Part shown: positions 12,205 to 22,563 of the stretch, piece after piece
How positions within the stretch are numbered: the stretch's first letter is position 1
Layout: every line of letters begins with the position of its first letter
Source: Metellina segmentata
Taxonomy: Eukaryota; Arthropoda; Arachnida; Araneae; Tetragnathidae
Assembly (NCBI GenBank): GCA_947359465.1
Contig: OX375873.1
Location: 41,264,437 to 41,328,436 of the forward strand
Reading direction: 5' to 3'
Length of the DNA stretch: 64,000 bases
Position numbers and translations under genes: made by a program
The notes under the pieces: model-generated
The model's input: only the letters and a program-made list of their open reading frames with translations
Told to the model about the DNA's origin: nothing
Database searches by the model: none

Positions 12205-12402
12205 AAACATAATAATTTTCTTAATTGTCTTTGGAAGAAGTTTACCAATATTCAGAAAGATAATTTCTTTAAAGTAAGAGTCATTTTGATCAGTTCGTAC
12301 CCAAAACTGCTCAGCACCATTGAGTTCATCAGATGTTAGAGGACCGTTTTGACTATTCTTTCTTTTAAGCGCATTGTAACGTTTTGAAATGGTAGCTGTT
12401 AC
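12205..12402 (-). pseudogene. Old BEL/Pao pol relic (linker before integrase)
   Basis: Read on the minus strand, this piece contains NSQNGPLTSDELNGAEQFWV. That matches the conserved segment between RNase H and integrase in BEL/Pao polyproteins, where the usual form is PLT-x-EE-x(3)-AE-x-FW. It starts after ...VTATISKRYNALKRK. The frame upstream (12403-12429) does not look like BEL and probably belongs to the inserted sequence at 12403-13564. The relic is cut by the repeat at 12204. It is the most downstream preserved part of the old element that resumes at 13565 and 19045. Confidence 0.7.
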
Positions 12403-13564
12403 GAGCTTCTCAGAAGGAACAACTCGCATGTGGCTCTGGACTAAATAATTTATTGAATAATATTTGAAAAAAGTAAGGTAGAGTTTAGTTAGTAAGGTTG
12501 TACAGGAAGGGTTCTTAGTCTTGGGTCACGTGGTTTCTCCAGAACACTCGAGACTGATTCTTCGGCTCGGGTGAGCCCTTCTCCAACAACTCTTCAGACG
12601 AGTAAGGTCCGTAGCTCACGTGAGCTCGAAATTCGATGACCGCTCGGTTGAGCTTTTTCCAAAATTCACGTCCGCTCCAAATCAGCAGCTCAGGTTTGAG
12701 CTTCTCTACGTCTTGGTCGAAGTACTCCCGGATCGGGAATTTTCACAGAGTCCACGAACAAAAGTCGTGACTCTCACAGGCTTATGTTAACCTTTTTACA
12801 GTGCTCGGATGAGCACTTACGTCTGTTTCAAGATCCACAACAACAGCTCAGGTTTGAGATTTGTAAATTGCCACTCGGCTGACTGATTCACAGCTCTTGT
12901 GAGCCTAGTCAAATGTTCTGCGTCCGCTCCACTGTTCTGACCAACAGCTGGGATTTGAGGTTTCCTTGCGTCTGATAAACATACTCCCGCGTCGGGAATT
13001 TTAAACGAACAGCAGTCGTGACTTCCACAGGCTAGCTTAGCCTTTTTCCAGTGCTCGGATTAGGGGGTATCGGTAACATTTAACGGGTGTCCACTTCCTT
13101 GAATACGTTTGATACCTCGGGTCTGTCGACCTCTATCCCCGAAATCGTTTTCGGTTCACTCTACTTTGAAAGTCCAACAGTGGTCGTTGGGGCCCCCTTC
13201 TCGTTTCATTCGTCACACGTGTCCTCTCGCCGTTGGCTGGTTCCGAATTGGGCTGTCTATTGGTGGTAAATTTTCCCCTTCCGCCGGGAACTTCATTAGC
13301 GAGTCGGCGCCGAGTACACATGTCTCATCGGTCTCTTCCTCATCCTGGAAGCGGCAGAAATGAACTTCTGACCTGGGTTCGTTACCTACTGTCCTGCCAA
13401 TCGTCCGTAAAAACAATTTCGCTTTCTCTCCTCGTTGAAAACCACCTCTTGACCGTCGGCTCATTAACTCTCGGTCCGGTCGCGCTTGGTTCATGCGTCG
13501 GCGTGACACCCGCAGCATCTTGTTTTGCTTCCGTCACAGCATCAACAGAACGTAGTACCTAATC
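12403..13564. mobile_element. Unidentified 1.16 kb insertion in the old BEL relic
   Basis: The old BEL reading frame is interrupted here and picks up on both sides. Flanks are GTTAC (12398-12402) and GTCAC (13565-13569), a possible 5 bp duplication with one change. Inside, two ~150 bp copies about 250 bp apart (near 12666-12815 and 12917-13067) share ACGTCCGCTCC, ACTCCCG-GTCGGGAATTTT and AGTGCTCGGAT. The right part (13087-13560) is GC-rich with several open frames but no recognised domain. A decayed LTR or non-autonomous element is possible. I could not name it. Confidence 0.45.
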
Positions 13565-13637
13565 AGTCACTCTTGAAAGACTGCAAAATTTGCTAAATCT
13601 GTCCGGAACAATAATTTTTTCATGAACAACAGCTGAC
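13565..13637 (-). pseudogene. Old BEL/Pao relic fragment between insertions
   Basis: On the minus strand this short piece encodes RFSKFCSLSRVTD, the conserved segment just upstream of the linker at 12205-12402. The frame runs across the CTAAC target site into the relic at 19045 when the younger BEL element is removed in thought, which shows these are parts of one old element. Confidence 0.65.
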
Positions 13638-13642
13638 CTAAC
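13638..13642. repeat. Left target-site duplication CTAAC of the young BEL element
   Basis: CTAAC here equals CTAAC at 19040-19044, immediately outside the two LTRs. Five-base duplications are usual for BEL/Pao. Confidence 0.8.
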
Positions 13643-13980
13643 AGAGGGGGCCAAATTGCCCGTTGGCTAAGTCCCGCCTACGTGATTGGGGACCTGGTCG
13701 CTGGAAAATTCCTTTGGATTTAAATAGTGGACTGTATGAGGTACTAGAGATAGCTACTATGTATAACTAAAATTTATTTACAATTAATAAACTATTTACA
13801 CGATTATTTTGATTGGGGCAATCCCCTTTTCCATACAAGAGGTTGGGAGCACAGTAGTGCGTCCGCTGAGTTCGAATGTTATCTAGCGTCTGCCCAAGAC
13901 GGGATATATTTTGGTGAAGCTATCGCCTCATTGGCGAGCTTGCAGCTCGCCAATTCAACCATAGACACCAGGCTCCAACA
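13643..13980 (-). repeat. 3' LTR of young BEL/Pao element
   Basis: This 338 bp sequence matches 18696-19039 with a handful of substitutions (roughly 2-3% by eye) and two small indels. On the element strand it starts TGTTGGAGCC. A purine-rich tract (CGGGCGGGA) sits just before that start (plus 13981-13989), as expected for the plus-strand primer. The far end reads AGAGGGGG on the plus strand where the other LTR has TGAAGGGG, so the terminal CA has mutated. Confidence 0.9.
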
Positions 13981-14239
13981 TCCCGCCCGGCGTTGCAATG
14001 TTTACATTCAACATGAGATACAAAACAAATACTAAAAATGCAACATTAGAGAAAAATCAATAGTAAAATATGTACATCACACTGGCACATAAACAACATT
14101 AAAATAAAGAAACAGATGAAATACCAAAAAACCTAAATTTGCAAAATTATTGTGTTGGGTATCCGTAGCACATACTTATTACTACATGAATTAAGTTGCA
14201 TTATTAGGTAACCTATGTTCGCAATACCATATGAATACT

Positions 14240-14745
14240 TCAGTTATCATGAGATATGGGTAAAATACAAATTTTAGAAATACACCTATTGTAAAAGCCA
14301 CTTGGTGTTTGTACCTTTACAACTCTCACCCTTTGATCAGGACCTGGTATGACCTCCATAATTCTTCCTAAAACCCATTTACAAGGAGGGAGGTTTTCCT
14401 CCTTTACCAAAACTAATGTTCCTATAGTAATATTGTTCTTTTCAAATTGCCATTTAGAGCGCTGTTGAAGGTGGCTTAAATAATCACGGTGCCAGCGTTT
14501 CCAAATTAACTGAACCATTTTTGTAGTTCTCTTCCATCTAGATAATCTATTATCGGCCTGTGGAACGATATCTGGTTCGACCAAAGCATTTATGGGGCGA
14601 CCAATAAGAAAATGCCCAGGAGTTAGTGCGTTAAAATCATTACTATCTGATGACATAGGCATTATTGTTCTGGAATTTAGAATTCCCTCTATCTGAATTG
14701 TTACAGTATAAAATTCTTCCCTAGTAAGGTTTGAATTCCCAACCG
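14240..14745 (-). pseudogene. BEL/Pao integrase C-terminal domain (DUF5641)
   Basis: The frame at 14240-14662 contains NALTPGHFLIGRP and RWKRTTKMVQLIWKRWHRDYL, then WVLGRIMEV, PGPDQRVRVVKVQT. This is the typical end of BEL/Pao polyproteins. It is shifted relative to the integrase core upstream, because a frameshift lies near 14745. Before that, the in-between codons EEFYTVTIQIEGILNSR are readable in this frame. The end at 14240 is a normal C-terminus, about 260 bases before the 3' LTR. Confidence 0.85.
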
Positions 14746-16510
14746 TCCTTTCGCAAATGGTACTTGAATGATTTTACGCCTGCCTCCCACAACCCTCCAA
14801 AATTTGGGGCTCTAGGAGGAAGGAATTTCCACTCAATCTCCTCAGAGGATAGGTAATCGGCTAGATTGTCATCAAGATTTCGTACAAGATTGTGTAGACG
14901 TTTTAATTCCAAATTGGCTCCTACGAAGTTTTTAGCGTTATCCGAATATAATTTAGCAACTTTACCCCTTCTAGAGAAAAATCTCGTCAAAGTCGCTATC
15001 AATGCTTCTGATGTTAGATCCGAGACAACTTCTAAATGAACTGCCTTTGTCACAAAACAGACAAAAATGGCAACATAAACCTTATGTAAAATCCCCTTTC
15101 TTTGGCCCTTATAATTTATGAGAAATGGACCACAAAAATCTATTCTACTTATATTGAAGGGTGATCCGGGGTTTACTCTATCTGAGGGTAGAACTCCCAT
15201 GATTTGATCCATAGTAATTGGTTTCTGCCTAAAGCACGTTACACATTCTCGAACAACACTTCGAGCCAGATTTATGCCATTAATGAGACAAAATTTGTGT
15301 CGAACTGAATTGAGCAAAGTTTGAGGTCCTACATGCAAGTTTCTAACATGGAAATATCGCATAAACAATTTGCTCAATATATGCCTTGCTGGCAAAATTA
15401 TTGGAAATTTAGTATCATATGGAAGATCTGATTGATCAAGACGTCCACCAACTCTCAAAAGATCGTCCTTATCTAGGAAGGGTTTTAAAAATCTTAACTT
15501 ACTCTTTTTAGAGATGGACAAACCCTTTCGAATTGACTCAATTTCTACACTGTACTCTTCCCTCTGGACCATACGACATAAAACCGTCTCAGATTCCCTT
15601 AATTGCGACCCTGACAGATTTCCATCAATTTTTTGTTCAGGTTTCCTGGAATTGTGAATGAATCTGAAAATAAAGCTTACCGTACGAATCAATTTCAAAT
15701 AATTATTAGAGAATTTAAGAATATCGATTAGAAAGCAATTCTCGTTAGTCAAAGTCAATGTACACTGTGGTGAAAGTTTCAGTTCCTTGAGATATGCACT
15801 GTCCTCAGTGCCACGAATATCACCTTCAGAAATAGCTAATTCTTGTTGCAAGAATTCTGGACCATTCCACCACTTCTTGTTTTGAATTATGTCCTTGGCA
15901 TTTAATCTACGAGAGATAATGTCAGCAGGGTTGTTTTCAGAGCTTACATGCCCCCAATGATAGTTCGCTGTAAGTCGCTGGATGGTGGCAACACGATTAC
16001 TCACAAATGTCTTAAGTAGATGCGGTGATTTCTTGAGCCATGCGAGCACTATACTAGAATCACTCCACAAGAATACAAGATCAACCTCCATTCGTAACGA
16101 ATTCAAAACCTGTTCCATTAGTTGTGACAACAGGACAGAAGCGCACAATTCCAAGCGAGGAATGGAAACTGTCCTTAAGGGAGCTACTCGAGATTTGCTA
16201 CACAGTAGTGTTGAAGTAATTGTGAGGTCTTGAGAGATCACCTGCACATAAATTACTGCTCCATATGCTAAGGATGAAGCATCGGCGAATCCATGAACAA
16301 TAATTCGGCCTCCATATCGAATACATCTAGGAATCTTGATATCTTCTATTAGTTTCAATGCTGAGACGAAACAATTCAATTGACGTGACATGTTTTCTGG
16401 GAGCCTTTCATGCCAATCGATTTTTAACAGCCACAATTGCTGCATAAAGATTTTGGCCCTTGTAATGAGAGGACCAAGTAACCCAAAAGGATCGAATATT
16501 TTTGCTATGG
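14721..16510 (-). pseudogene. BEL/Pao RT thumb, RNase H and integrase core
   Basis: The main frame (14721-16445, 574 codons) opens with the conserved segment after the RT (AKIFDPFGLLGPLI, readable in this frame from about 16510). RNase H follows, with FADASSLAYGAVIY, VFLWSDSSIVLAWL and ENNPADIISR. The integrase zinc region has CVTCFRQK. The catalytic triad is visible as RIDFCGPF (D), LYSDNAKNFVGA (D) and GGLWEAGVKSFK (E). All catalytic acids are present. The frame ends at 14721 through a frameshift, with the C-terminal domain continuing in another frame. On the upstream side a frameshift near 16510 separates it from the 16505-16720 frame. Confidence 0.9.
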
Positions 16511-17280
16511 TTGAGAGTACTGAACGTTTGTGAGGATCTCCCTTGCATCAATTTTAACTCGATAGGAAAAGCAATCTGTTTGTGGTTCCCACAACATTCC
16601 TAAAGTTTTTATTGGTTTTACTTCTGTGGGATTAGAAGAGTGAAAAAGGTATTCTTGATCTTCTGTTGGAATATCCTTCAACAGTTGGGGATCATTGGCA
16701 CACCACTTGTGCAATTTCATGCCTCCCTTTTCAGCAAATGAACCAATTGGGATTGCGATTCCCCTGCGGTTGTCAAGTCCGATGTTCCGGATAAGACGTC
16801 ATCCATGAAGAAGTCTGTCAAAACAACTGGTGCAGCCAAGGGAAAAGATGTGTTCATTTCTAATGACAAATGGCAATATTGCCTTGTAGGAGTTTCACTA
16901 GGTAGCGACCCTGAAACTACATATGCAAAAGCAGTTTCTTGAAATAACAAGCTCTTATCGTCAGTACGAATTCTTCCCTCTCTCATATGTTCAAAAAATA
17001 ATTCAGCTCCAATTAACAAATCTATTCTACCTGGTTTAAAAAAGTCGGGGTCAGCTAGCGATATATTTTGATTTAACCGGACGTTCTTGATATCTAAATA
17101 TGTTGCAGGTGTGACGTCGGTTGTTTTTGGTACGATTAAGAATTCTACAGTTTTTACAAAATCTCCATTTGCGTTCGAAATATTTCCAGACATTTTTGTT
17201 TTTACAGTGAGGGAAGAACCATTTAAACCACTGATAGGCGCATTTATCCTTTCTTTCTTCAACCCAACTGATTTGCGCAT
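16505..17280 (-). pseudogene. BEL/Pao protease to truncated RT junction
   Basis: The frame 16717-17280 starts in the C-terminal part of the protease region (DUF1758-like: LLIGAELFFEHM, then AYVVSGSLP). After CHLSLEMNTSF it jumps straight to FFMDDVLSG, the RT active-site block (usually YVDDVL). In intact BEL elements several hundred residues of RT fingers and palm lie between these, so an internal in-frame deletion of about 1 kb has fused them near 16850. A frameshift near 16735 leads to the 16505-16720 frame (MKLHKWCAND onward, which is the RT connection). Confidence 0.85.
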
Positions 17281-17510
17281 TCCAAGGTGGCGAAACTTGC
17301 CATGGAACCCGAATCCAAAAGAGCCCTTAAACTCCGTTTTCCCCCGTTCGAATCCAAGACGTAAATCATTGCAGTACTCAACATTACAGTCTTGGTGAGA
17401 TAAGCAAGTGGGGAACTATTCGTTAACGAAGCTTGTGCAGCTGCGACAGTCGATTTTACGATTTCACTTCCCCTCAGCGGAAAATTCCTCTCTACCAAGC
17501 CTCCGACACA
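17259..17510 (-). pseudogene. BEL/Pao aspartic protease
   Basis: The segment SLRALLDSGSMASF carries the DSG catalytic motif of BEL/Pao proteases (where D-S/T-G is expected). It precedes the 16717-17280 frame, with which it overlaps by a frameshift near 17270. Upstream the frame is shifted relative to the gag zinc knuckle, near 17505. The order gag, knuckle, protease is canonical. Confidence 0.8.
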
Positions 17511-17712
17511 GGTTTTGTTTCTCAACATGCTCGAATCTCTTAGAAAAATCCATTTTTTGAAACATTTGGCATTTATGTATTGAAAGCTGGCCCTTACACA
17601 GTACACAATAATTAAAAGAAGCATTTGAATTGGCAAACAAGTTTTTTGATTTGCTAGTTTGGTAGGGCACATTTCTATTAGAGATATTTAAGGATGCATT
17701 CCTATTTGAATT
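17464..17712 (-). pseudogene. BEL/Pao gag zinc knuckle, after an in-frame stop
   Basis: This continues the gag frame past a TAA at 17713-17715. It contains CVLCKGQLSIHKC followed about 20 residues later by a single C, matching the first part of the cysteine-rich finger that follows gag in BEL/Pao elements. The second knuckle is lost where the frame shifts near 17505. Confidence 0.7.
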
Positions 17713-18600
17713 TTATAGAATTTGACTTCTCTTTTCCAAGAAATTTAAGCAGTCGTCAAACGAGGGAACTTCATTGGATGTCAAAGTCAGTTCAAATTGT
17801 TTAGCTGATTCGAGATCCAGTTTCTGGAAGATAATGTTCATTAGCAGAATGTCAGACAAATTATTTCTTTCGAATTCTAAGATCTTCAGAGCTCTAATGT
17901 TCTTGCGTAAACAATCAATGAGGTTTCTCACCTCCTTGGCTGATTCATGCATTATTTTGGGATAATTTAATATACCGCGAATGTGGGTATCAACTATAAC
18001 TCTTTTGTTTTCATATCTATCTTCTAAAGCTTTAATCAAAGATGAATATGTGTCGTCAGACGTTTCGATTTGTCTGGCAACTCCCTTTAATGATGCACGC
18101 AAATAATACAATTTTTGGTTATCAGTTAATTGAGAGTTATACTCCATTAGGTTACGAAATTGAAGTTTAAAATTTCTCCATTCATCATATTCGCCGGAAA
18201 ATTGAGGCAATGGGATCTCCGGCAGCTTTACTGCAACTTTCAAATGTTTGTTAGCTTCTAGTTTTGATTTTGATTCATCTAATTTCAAGGCATTTCTATC
18301 CATTTTTATTTTATCAATAAGGTATTTCAATCTTACCTCAATTTGTTCAAGTCTGCTATCCAGTTCATCTAGGGAATCGTTGGTTTCGGTAAGGTCCACT
18401 TCTTGGGGAAGTCTGTAATACCGCACACGGAGTTGTTCAACACTATTTTGCACATCCTTCTTTGTGTCTAGCTTCACATTCAGTTCAATTAGACTGCCTG
18501 AATGTTCTTCAAAATCGGGAATAAATGTTTCTAGTTTAATCGTTTTGTTTCCTAAGGCATTCTTTTGCCTATTCAAACTAAAGACTTGGGTTTGAGCCAT
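17713..18600 (-). pseudogene. BEL/Pao gag (DUF1759)
   Basis: The 295-codon frame begins with ATG about 95 bases inside the 5' LTR. Residues 50-115 look coiled-coil. Residues 125-150 contain KLPEIPLPQFSG and EWRNFKLQF, the DUF1759 signature, followed by LTDNQKLYYLRASLKG and ALEDRYENKRVIVDTHI. It forms the structural protein of the intracellular particle in this family. It ends at TAA 17713-17715, after which the same frame continues with the zinc knuckle. The stop is therefore probably a nonsense mutation, although a readthrough codon cannot be excluded. Confidence 0.9.
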
Positions 18601-18695
18601 AACGAGGGCTGCTTCGAGAACAATTCAATCCAAGGATTTTCAATCAAATTCAAATAATGTCCGTCAAATGAGCTCCGGCTCACTGGAACAAAAGA

Positions 18696-19039
18696 TGAAG
18701 GGGCCAAATTGCCCGTTGGCTAAGTCCCGCCTACGTGATTGGGGACCTGGTCGCTGGAAAATTCCTTTGGATTTAAATAGTGGACTGTATGAGGTACTAG
18801 AGATAGCAACTAGGTATAACTAAAATTTATTTACAATTAATAAACTATTTACACTATTATTTGGATTGGGGCAATCCCCTTTTCCATACAAGAGGTGGGG
18901 AGCACAGTAGTGCGTCCGCTGAGTTCGAATGCTATCTAGCGTCTGCCCAAGACGGGATATATTTTGGTGAAGCTATCGCCTCATCGTTGATTGGCGAGCT
19001 TGCAGCTCGCCAATCAACCATAGACACCAGGCTCCAACA
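18696..19039 (-). repeat. 5' LTR of young BEL/Pao element
   Basis: On the element strand it starts TGTTGGAGCC at 19039 and ends GGCCCCTTCA at 18696, with intact TG...CA termini. A near-perfect inverted repeat lies at about 18990-19016 (arms TTGGCGAGCT and AGCTCGCCAA around TGC), also present in the other LTR. The TATTTAAATCCAAAGG region (minus, near 18770-18785) may be the promoter. Confidence 0.9.
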
Positions 19040-19044
19040 CTAAC
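19040..19044. repeat. Right target-site duplication CTAAC
   Basis: Matches 13638-13642. Joining the outer flanks at this site restores the old BEL reading frame. Confidence 0.8.
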
Positions 19045-20018
19045 TACAACTTTCGATATATATTCATATTTTATCTCTCTGCCTACCGAGTCATATTCAA
19101 ATCCCTTTACCTTGGGCCAAGTGTTTTCTGGGTCATTTAACCATTCAGGGAAATGGCACCACCTTTTCGTGGTAATTAAATCTTTACTTGGTCATCATCT
19201 AGTCAACAAGTCTGCAGGATTATGTTTACTCATACAGTGCCTCCAAGCACTGGGGTCCATAACTTCCTGAATTTCTGTGACTTGGTTGGACACAAATGGC
19301 ATCCATTTGGACGCCGAGCTTTTTTTCCAATGGAGCACAATCATCGAGTCACTCCACAGAAAAACCCCTTTCAATAGTTTTAAAAATGGCTTTAAGATGT
19401 TTAACTGTTCTTGCGGCTCTCTAGTATAGCACCCATCAACTCCAAACGGGGCAATGTTAACCTTTTAATAGGCGCTACCTTAGATCTTCAGATTACGAAA
19501 TTAGTTAAAAAAGTGTCCTGTGATCTTTTTTATCTTAAATATGCCACGGCTCTAAAAGCTTAAAAGAGGAATCACAGAAAACGTGTAACTGTAAATCTTC
19601 TCCACTTGTTACACTCGTGGTGGAAATGTTACGTCAAGGTAGAATTAAATTTTGCAGTTCTTGTATTTCGTTACACCAGGTTTGACACCTTTCTTTAATT
19701 TCTTCCGAGATCAATTCATCCCATTCCACACCAAGCTGCCATAACTCTTGAAAAAGGCACTATATTCGAATCAGTTAAGGCGTTTTAAATCTGCAAGGAT
19801 CGTAAATTTTTGCAAAGGTGTGGAGAACATTTCTTTCAAAGTTGACAACAATGATTTTATGTCAAGCCCCAGTGTGTCTTCGTTGTTGTTCCAAATTCTC
19901 TCCCGAAAGAAGGCAATCATTAAGGCTATTATTTGTTCCTTGTTTACTACTGGCATCATATACAACTCTTGTTTTAGTGCTAGAAGATAACTGTCTCCAT
20001 AAACGTCTCTATGTGGCA

Positions 20019-20026
20019 CTGTATAC
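20019..20026. repeat. Target-site duplication CTGTATAC (left)
   Basis: CTGTATAC here and at 20600-20607 flank the MITE exactly. Eight bases is the hAT hallmark. Confidence 0.85.
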
Positions 20027-20599
20027 TAGGGATGCGACATCGATGTCGAAGTTTTCAAAACATCGATGTTTTTTAAAAAAACATCGATGTATTTAACATT
20101 GAAGTATTGGGGGTCGATGTTTTTATAACATCGATGTTTATATTTGTCGACGTTTTATTTTTAAATGAAGAGTATCGTTATAAAAATTTAAAAAATAATC
20201 AAGTAGCATAATTTTCATAATCAGCAAATTGAACATACTTTTAGACCCAAGTGACCAAGAGTGAAGGGTCTGAAAAGTAGGGATGCGACATCGATGTCAA
20301 TGTTTTCAAAACATTTATGTTTTATAAAAAAACATCGATGTTTTGCTGTCGATGTCGCATCACAGGTTGCTAAACCAGTTTTAAGAAATGGGGAAAAAAG
20401 TTTAAATACACTGAATTTTAAAAACATCGATTGTTTTGGGGCGATGTTTTAATTTTGAACATCAAAGTTTCAAAATATCGATGTTTTGCTGTCGATGTAG
20501 CATCACTAGTTGTAAACCAGTTTTAAGAAATGGGAGAAAAAGTTTAAATACACTGAATTTCGAAAACATCGATGTTTTGCTGTCGATGTCGCATCCCTA
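20027..20599. mobile_element. hAT-type composite MITE with ACATCGATGT repeats
   Basis: The 573 bp element starts TAGGGATGCGACATCGATG and ends in its reverse complement (CGATGTCGCATCCCTA). It is flanked by 8 bp duplications. The interior repeats the palindrome ACATCGATGT many times. It holds a second internal copy of the left terminus at 20278 and two copies of a ~145 bp unit containing AAACCAGTTTTAAGAAATGG (near 20370 and 20515). It codes for nothing. The nested termini suggest self-insertion or tandem amplification before the composite moved. Confidence 0.85.
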
Positions 20600-20607
20600 C
20601 TGTATAC
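20600..20607. repeat. Target-site duplication CTGTATAC (right)
   Basis: Right partner of 20019-20026. Confidence 0.85.
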
Positions 20608-21944
20608 GCATTAAAACAACTATGATCACAGATTTCAACAATTTCTTCTCTTAATTGCTCCTTCATTACTGCGTTATATCTTTCAACCAATAACTCATCA
20701 CTGTTAAATCTTTTTCTAGTACAAATAATCTTCTTTTCGCAACTTCAAGATTATTCGATGAACTTTCTCGCGAAGTTTCTGATTTCCATAAAAGCGGTGC
20801 TTTGTAACGCCCGTTTACAAACCGCAATTGAGTTTCGAAATTACTCATACAATCCGATGTTTTTTTTCCCTATCCAATTCATAATCGAACAAAAAGGGTT
20901 TCATATCCCATTAGCATTTCAAATCATTTTCAACTGAAGAGAAACAACCTTCAAAAGCAGAAAATTTTGTCTAGCATTTGCTCTGCTGGCACTTGTTCTG
21001 CCAACGTATTTCCAAGAGTAGAGTGCATAAGTCAGCGTCTGATAGCAATTGTATAGGTTTTGTTTCTTTCCATGAATCAGCAATTTGACATTTGTCGGAG
21101 AGTATGTTTGGATTAATGTGTAATTCATATTCGAATAAGATGGGTCTTATCTCATCGGTGACTAATGTTTGAATATCTATGCATGGGTATGGTGGGAATC
21201 TACTGCGAAGAATGATGTTTACAAGATCAAATTATTTTTCATAACGTTTAGAGAAAGTGTAAATGAGAAGTTTTTCTGTCTTCTATGATTTCATATTCAA
21301 TGTTTTCGCGAAGTCTCTTCCGATAGAAGATTTTTGTGAGCCCGAATCGAATAACTATCTTACAATTAACTTTTTAGATCTTTTACTTTCCACTTGTACA
21401 CTACAAATTTGTAGTGAAGTGGTATAACGTTTCATTGAGAATTTTCACCCTGAAAAACGGACAAAGTACGATTTGATTACCCAAACTCGTGTAACTTTGG
21501 TTTTTTCTAGAATTTGAACTTGAGATGCGTTTTTATTTTTAGTTTCGGGGCAAAGTAATGAATTGTGCTGTAAACTCTGACACGCTTCACAGGGCTGGAT
21601 TATTACTTTACACTGGAAAATTAAATGTTTACTTGCTCGACAACAATAACAACGTCCTTCCTTTTATAGCTTGTAGCGTTCTGTTCATTTGTGAAAGGTC
21701 TACATTTTGATAAGATATGCGAGTTAGAGTTACATACATTTCTTACAATTGTGTTTAATGCGGATTTTTTAGTGGCATTCCCTAAACCACATCAGCCGCT
21801 TCCCGAGATTCAATTTCAAATTTAATAAAATTTGTCAGTTCGTTAACATTACCGGTCTTTTTAGGATCCCTCTTGCGATGAAATTCTACCACTAAATTAT
21901 GAGGGTAACGGTTTTAACAAAATTGACCGAAACAATAAATGACC

Positions 21945-22563
21945 GTACGTACATCGATGTTTTAAAAAAACATTGATGTATTTAACATTGAAGTATTGGG
22001 GTCGATGTTTTTATAACATCGATGTTTATATTTGTCGATGTTTTTAGGTTGTCGATGTTTTATTTTTAAATGAAAAAAGTACCGTTATAAAAATTTAAAA
22101 ATAACCAAGTAGCATAATTTTCATAATGAGCTAATTGAACATACTTTTAGACCAAAGTGGCCAAGGGTGAAGGGTCTGAAAAGTAGGGATGCGACATCAA
22201 TGTCGATGTTTTCAAAACATTGATGTTTTATAAAAAAACATCGATGTATTGGAGACGATGTCGCATTACTAGTTGCTAAACCAGTTTTAAAGAATGGGGA
22301 AAAAAGTTTAAATACAATGAATTTTAAAAACATCGATGGTTTTGGGGCGATGTATTATCAACATCGATGTTTTAATTTTGAACATCGAAGTTTCAAAACA
22401 TCGATAATTTGCTGTCGCTGTGGCATCACTAGTTGCTCAACCAGTTTTAAGAAATTGGGGGGAAAAGTTTAAATACACTGAATTTTAAAAACATCGATGT
22501 TTTTGTGACGATGTATTATCAACATCGATGTTTTGCTGTCTATGTCGCATCCCTAGTACGTAC
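21945..22563. mobile_element. Second copy of the hAT-type composite MITE, left terminus lost
   Basis: Bases 21953-22555 align with most of 20027-20599, including the internal terminus (22184) and the two AAACCAGTTTTAA units. GTACGTAC at 21945-21952 and 22556-22563 forms an 8 bp duplication. The outermost ~12 bases of the left inverted repeat are missing, although the duplication is intact. Confidence 0.8.

Larger units (their letters stand above)
13643..19039 (-). mobile_element. Young BEL/Pao LTR retrotransposon, internally deleted
   Basis: The element spans two LTRs and is flanked by CTAAC duplications. On the minus strand the order is gag (DUF1759), zinc knuckle, aspartic protease, remnant of RT, RNase H and integrase. 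The N-terminal two thirds of the RT are missing, and there is an in-frame stop in gag plus about four frameshifts. The copy is therefore non-autonomous. Low LTR divergence suggests it inserted recently. It sits inside an older element of the same superfamily. Confidence 0.9.
19045..21944 (-). pseudogene. Old BEL/Pao relic (zinc knuckle to RNase H)
   Basis: Minus-strand pieces occur in correct order. Around 21590-21700 there are Cys-rich codons of the gag/protease region. At 20666-20848 lies the start of RT, with RFVNGRYKAPLLWKSE and VAKRRLFVLEKDL. At 19771-20019 comes RERIWNNNEDTLGLDIKSLL, the RT connection. At 19150-19480 lies RNase H with WSDSMIVLHWK and KHNPADLL, and at 19060-19140 FPEWLNDPENTWPKV. 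Stops and frameshifts are frequent, so it is much older than the inserted BEL copy. It is interrupted by a MITE at 20027-20599, and continues at 13565-13637 and 12205-12402. Confidence 0.75.

Noticed and set aside
12403..13564. Open frames in the GC-rich part as host genes
   Set aside because: No recognisable domain, overlapping frames on both strands, and location inside a transposon relic.
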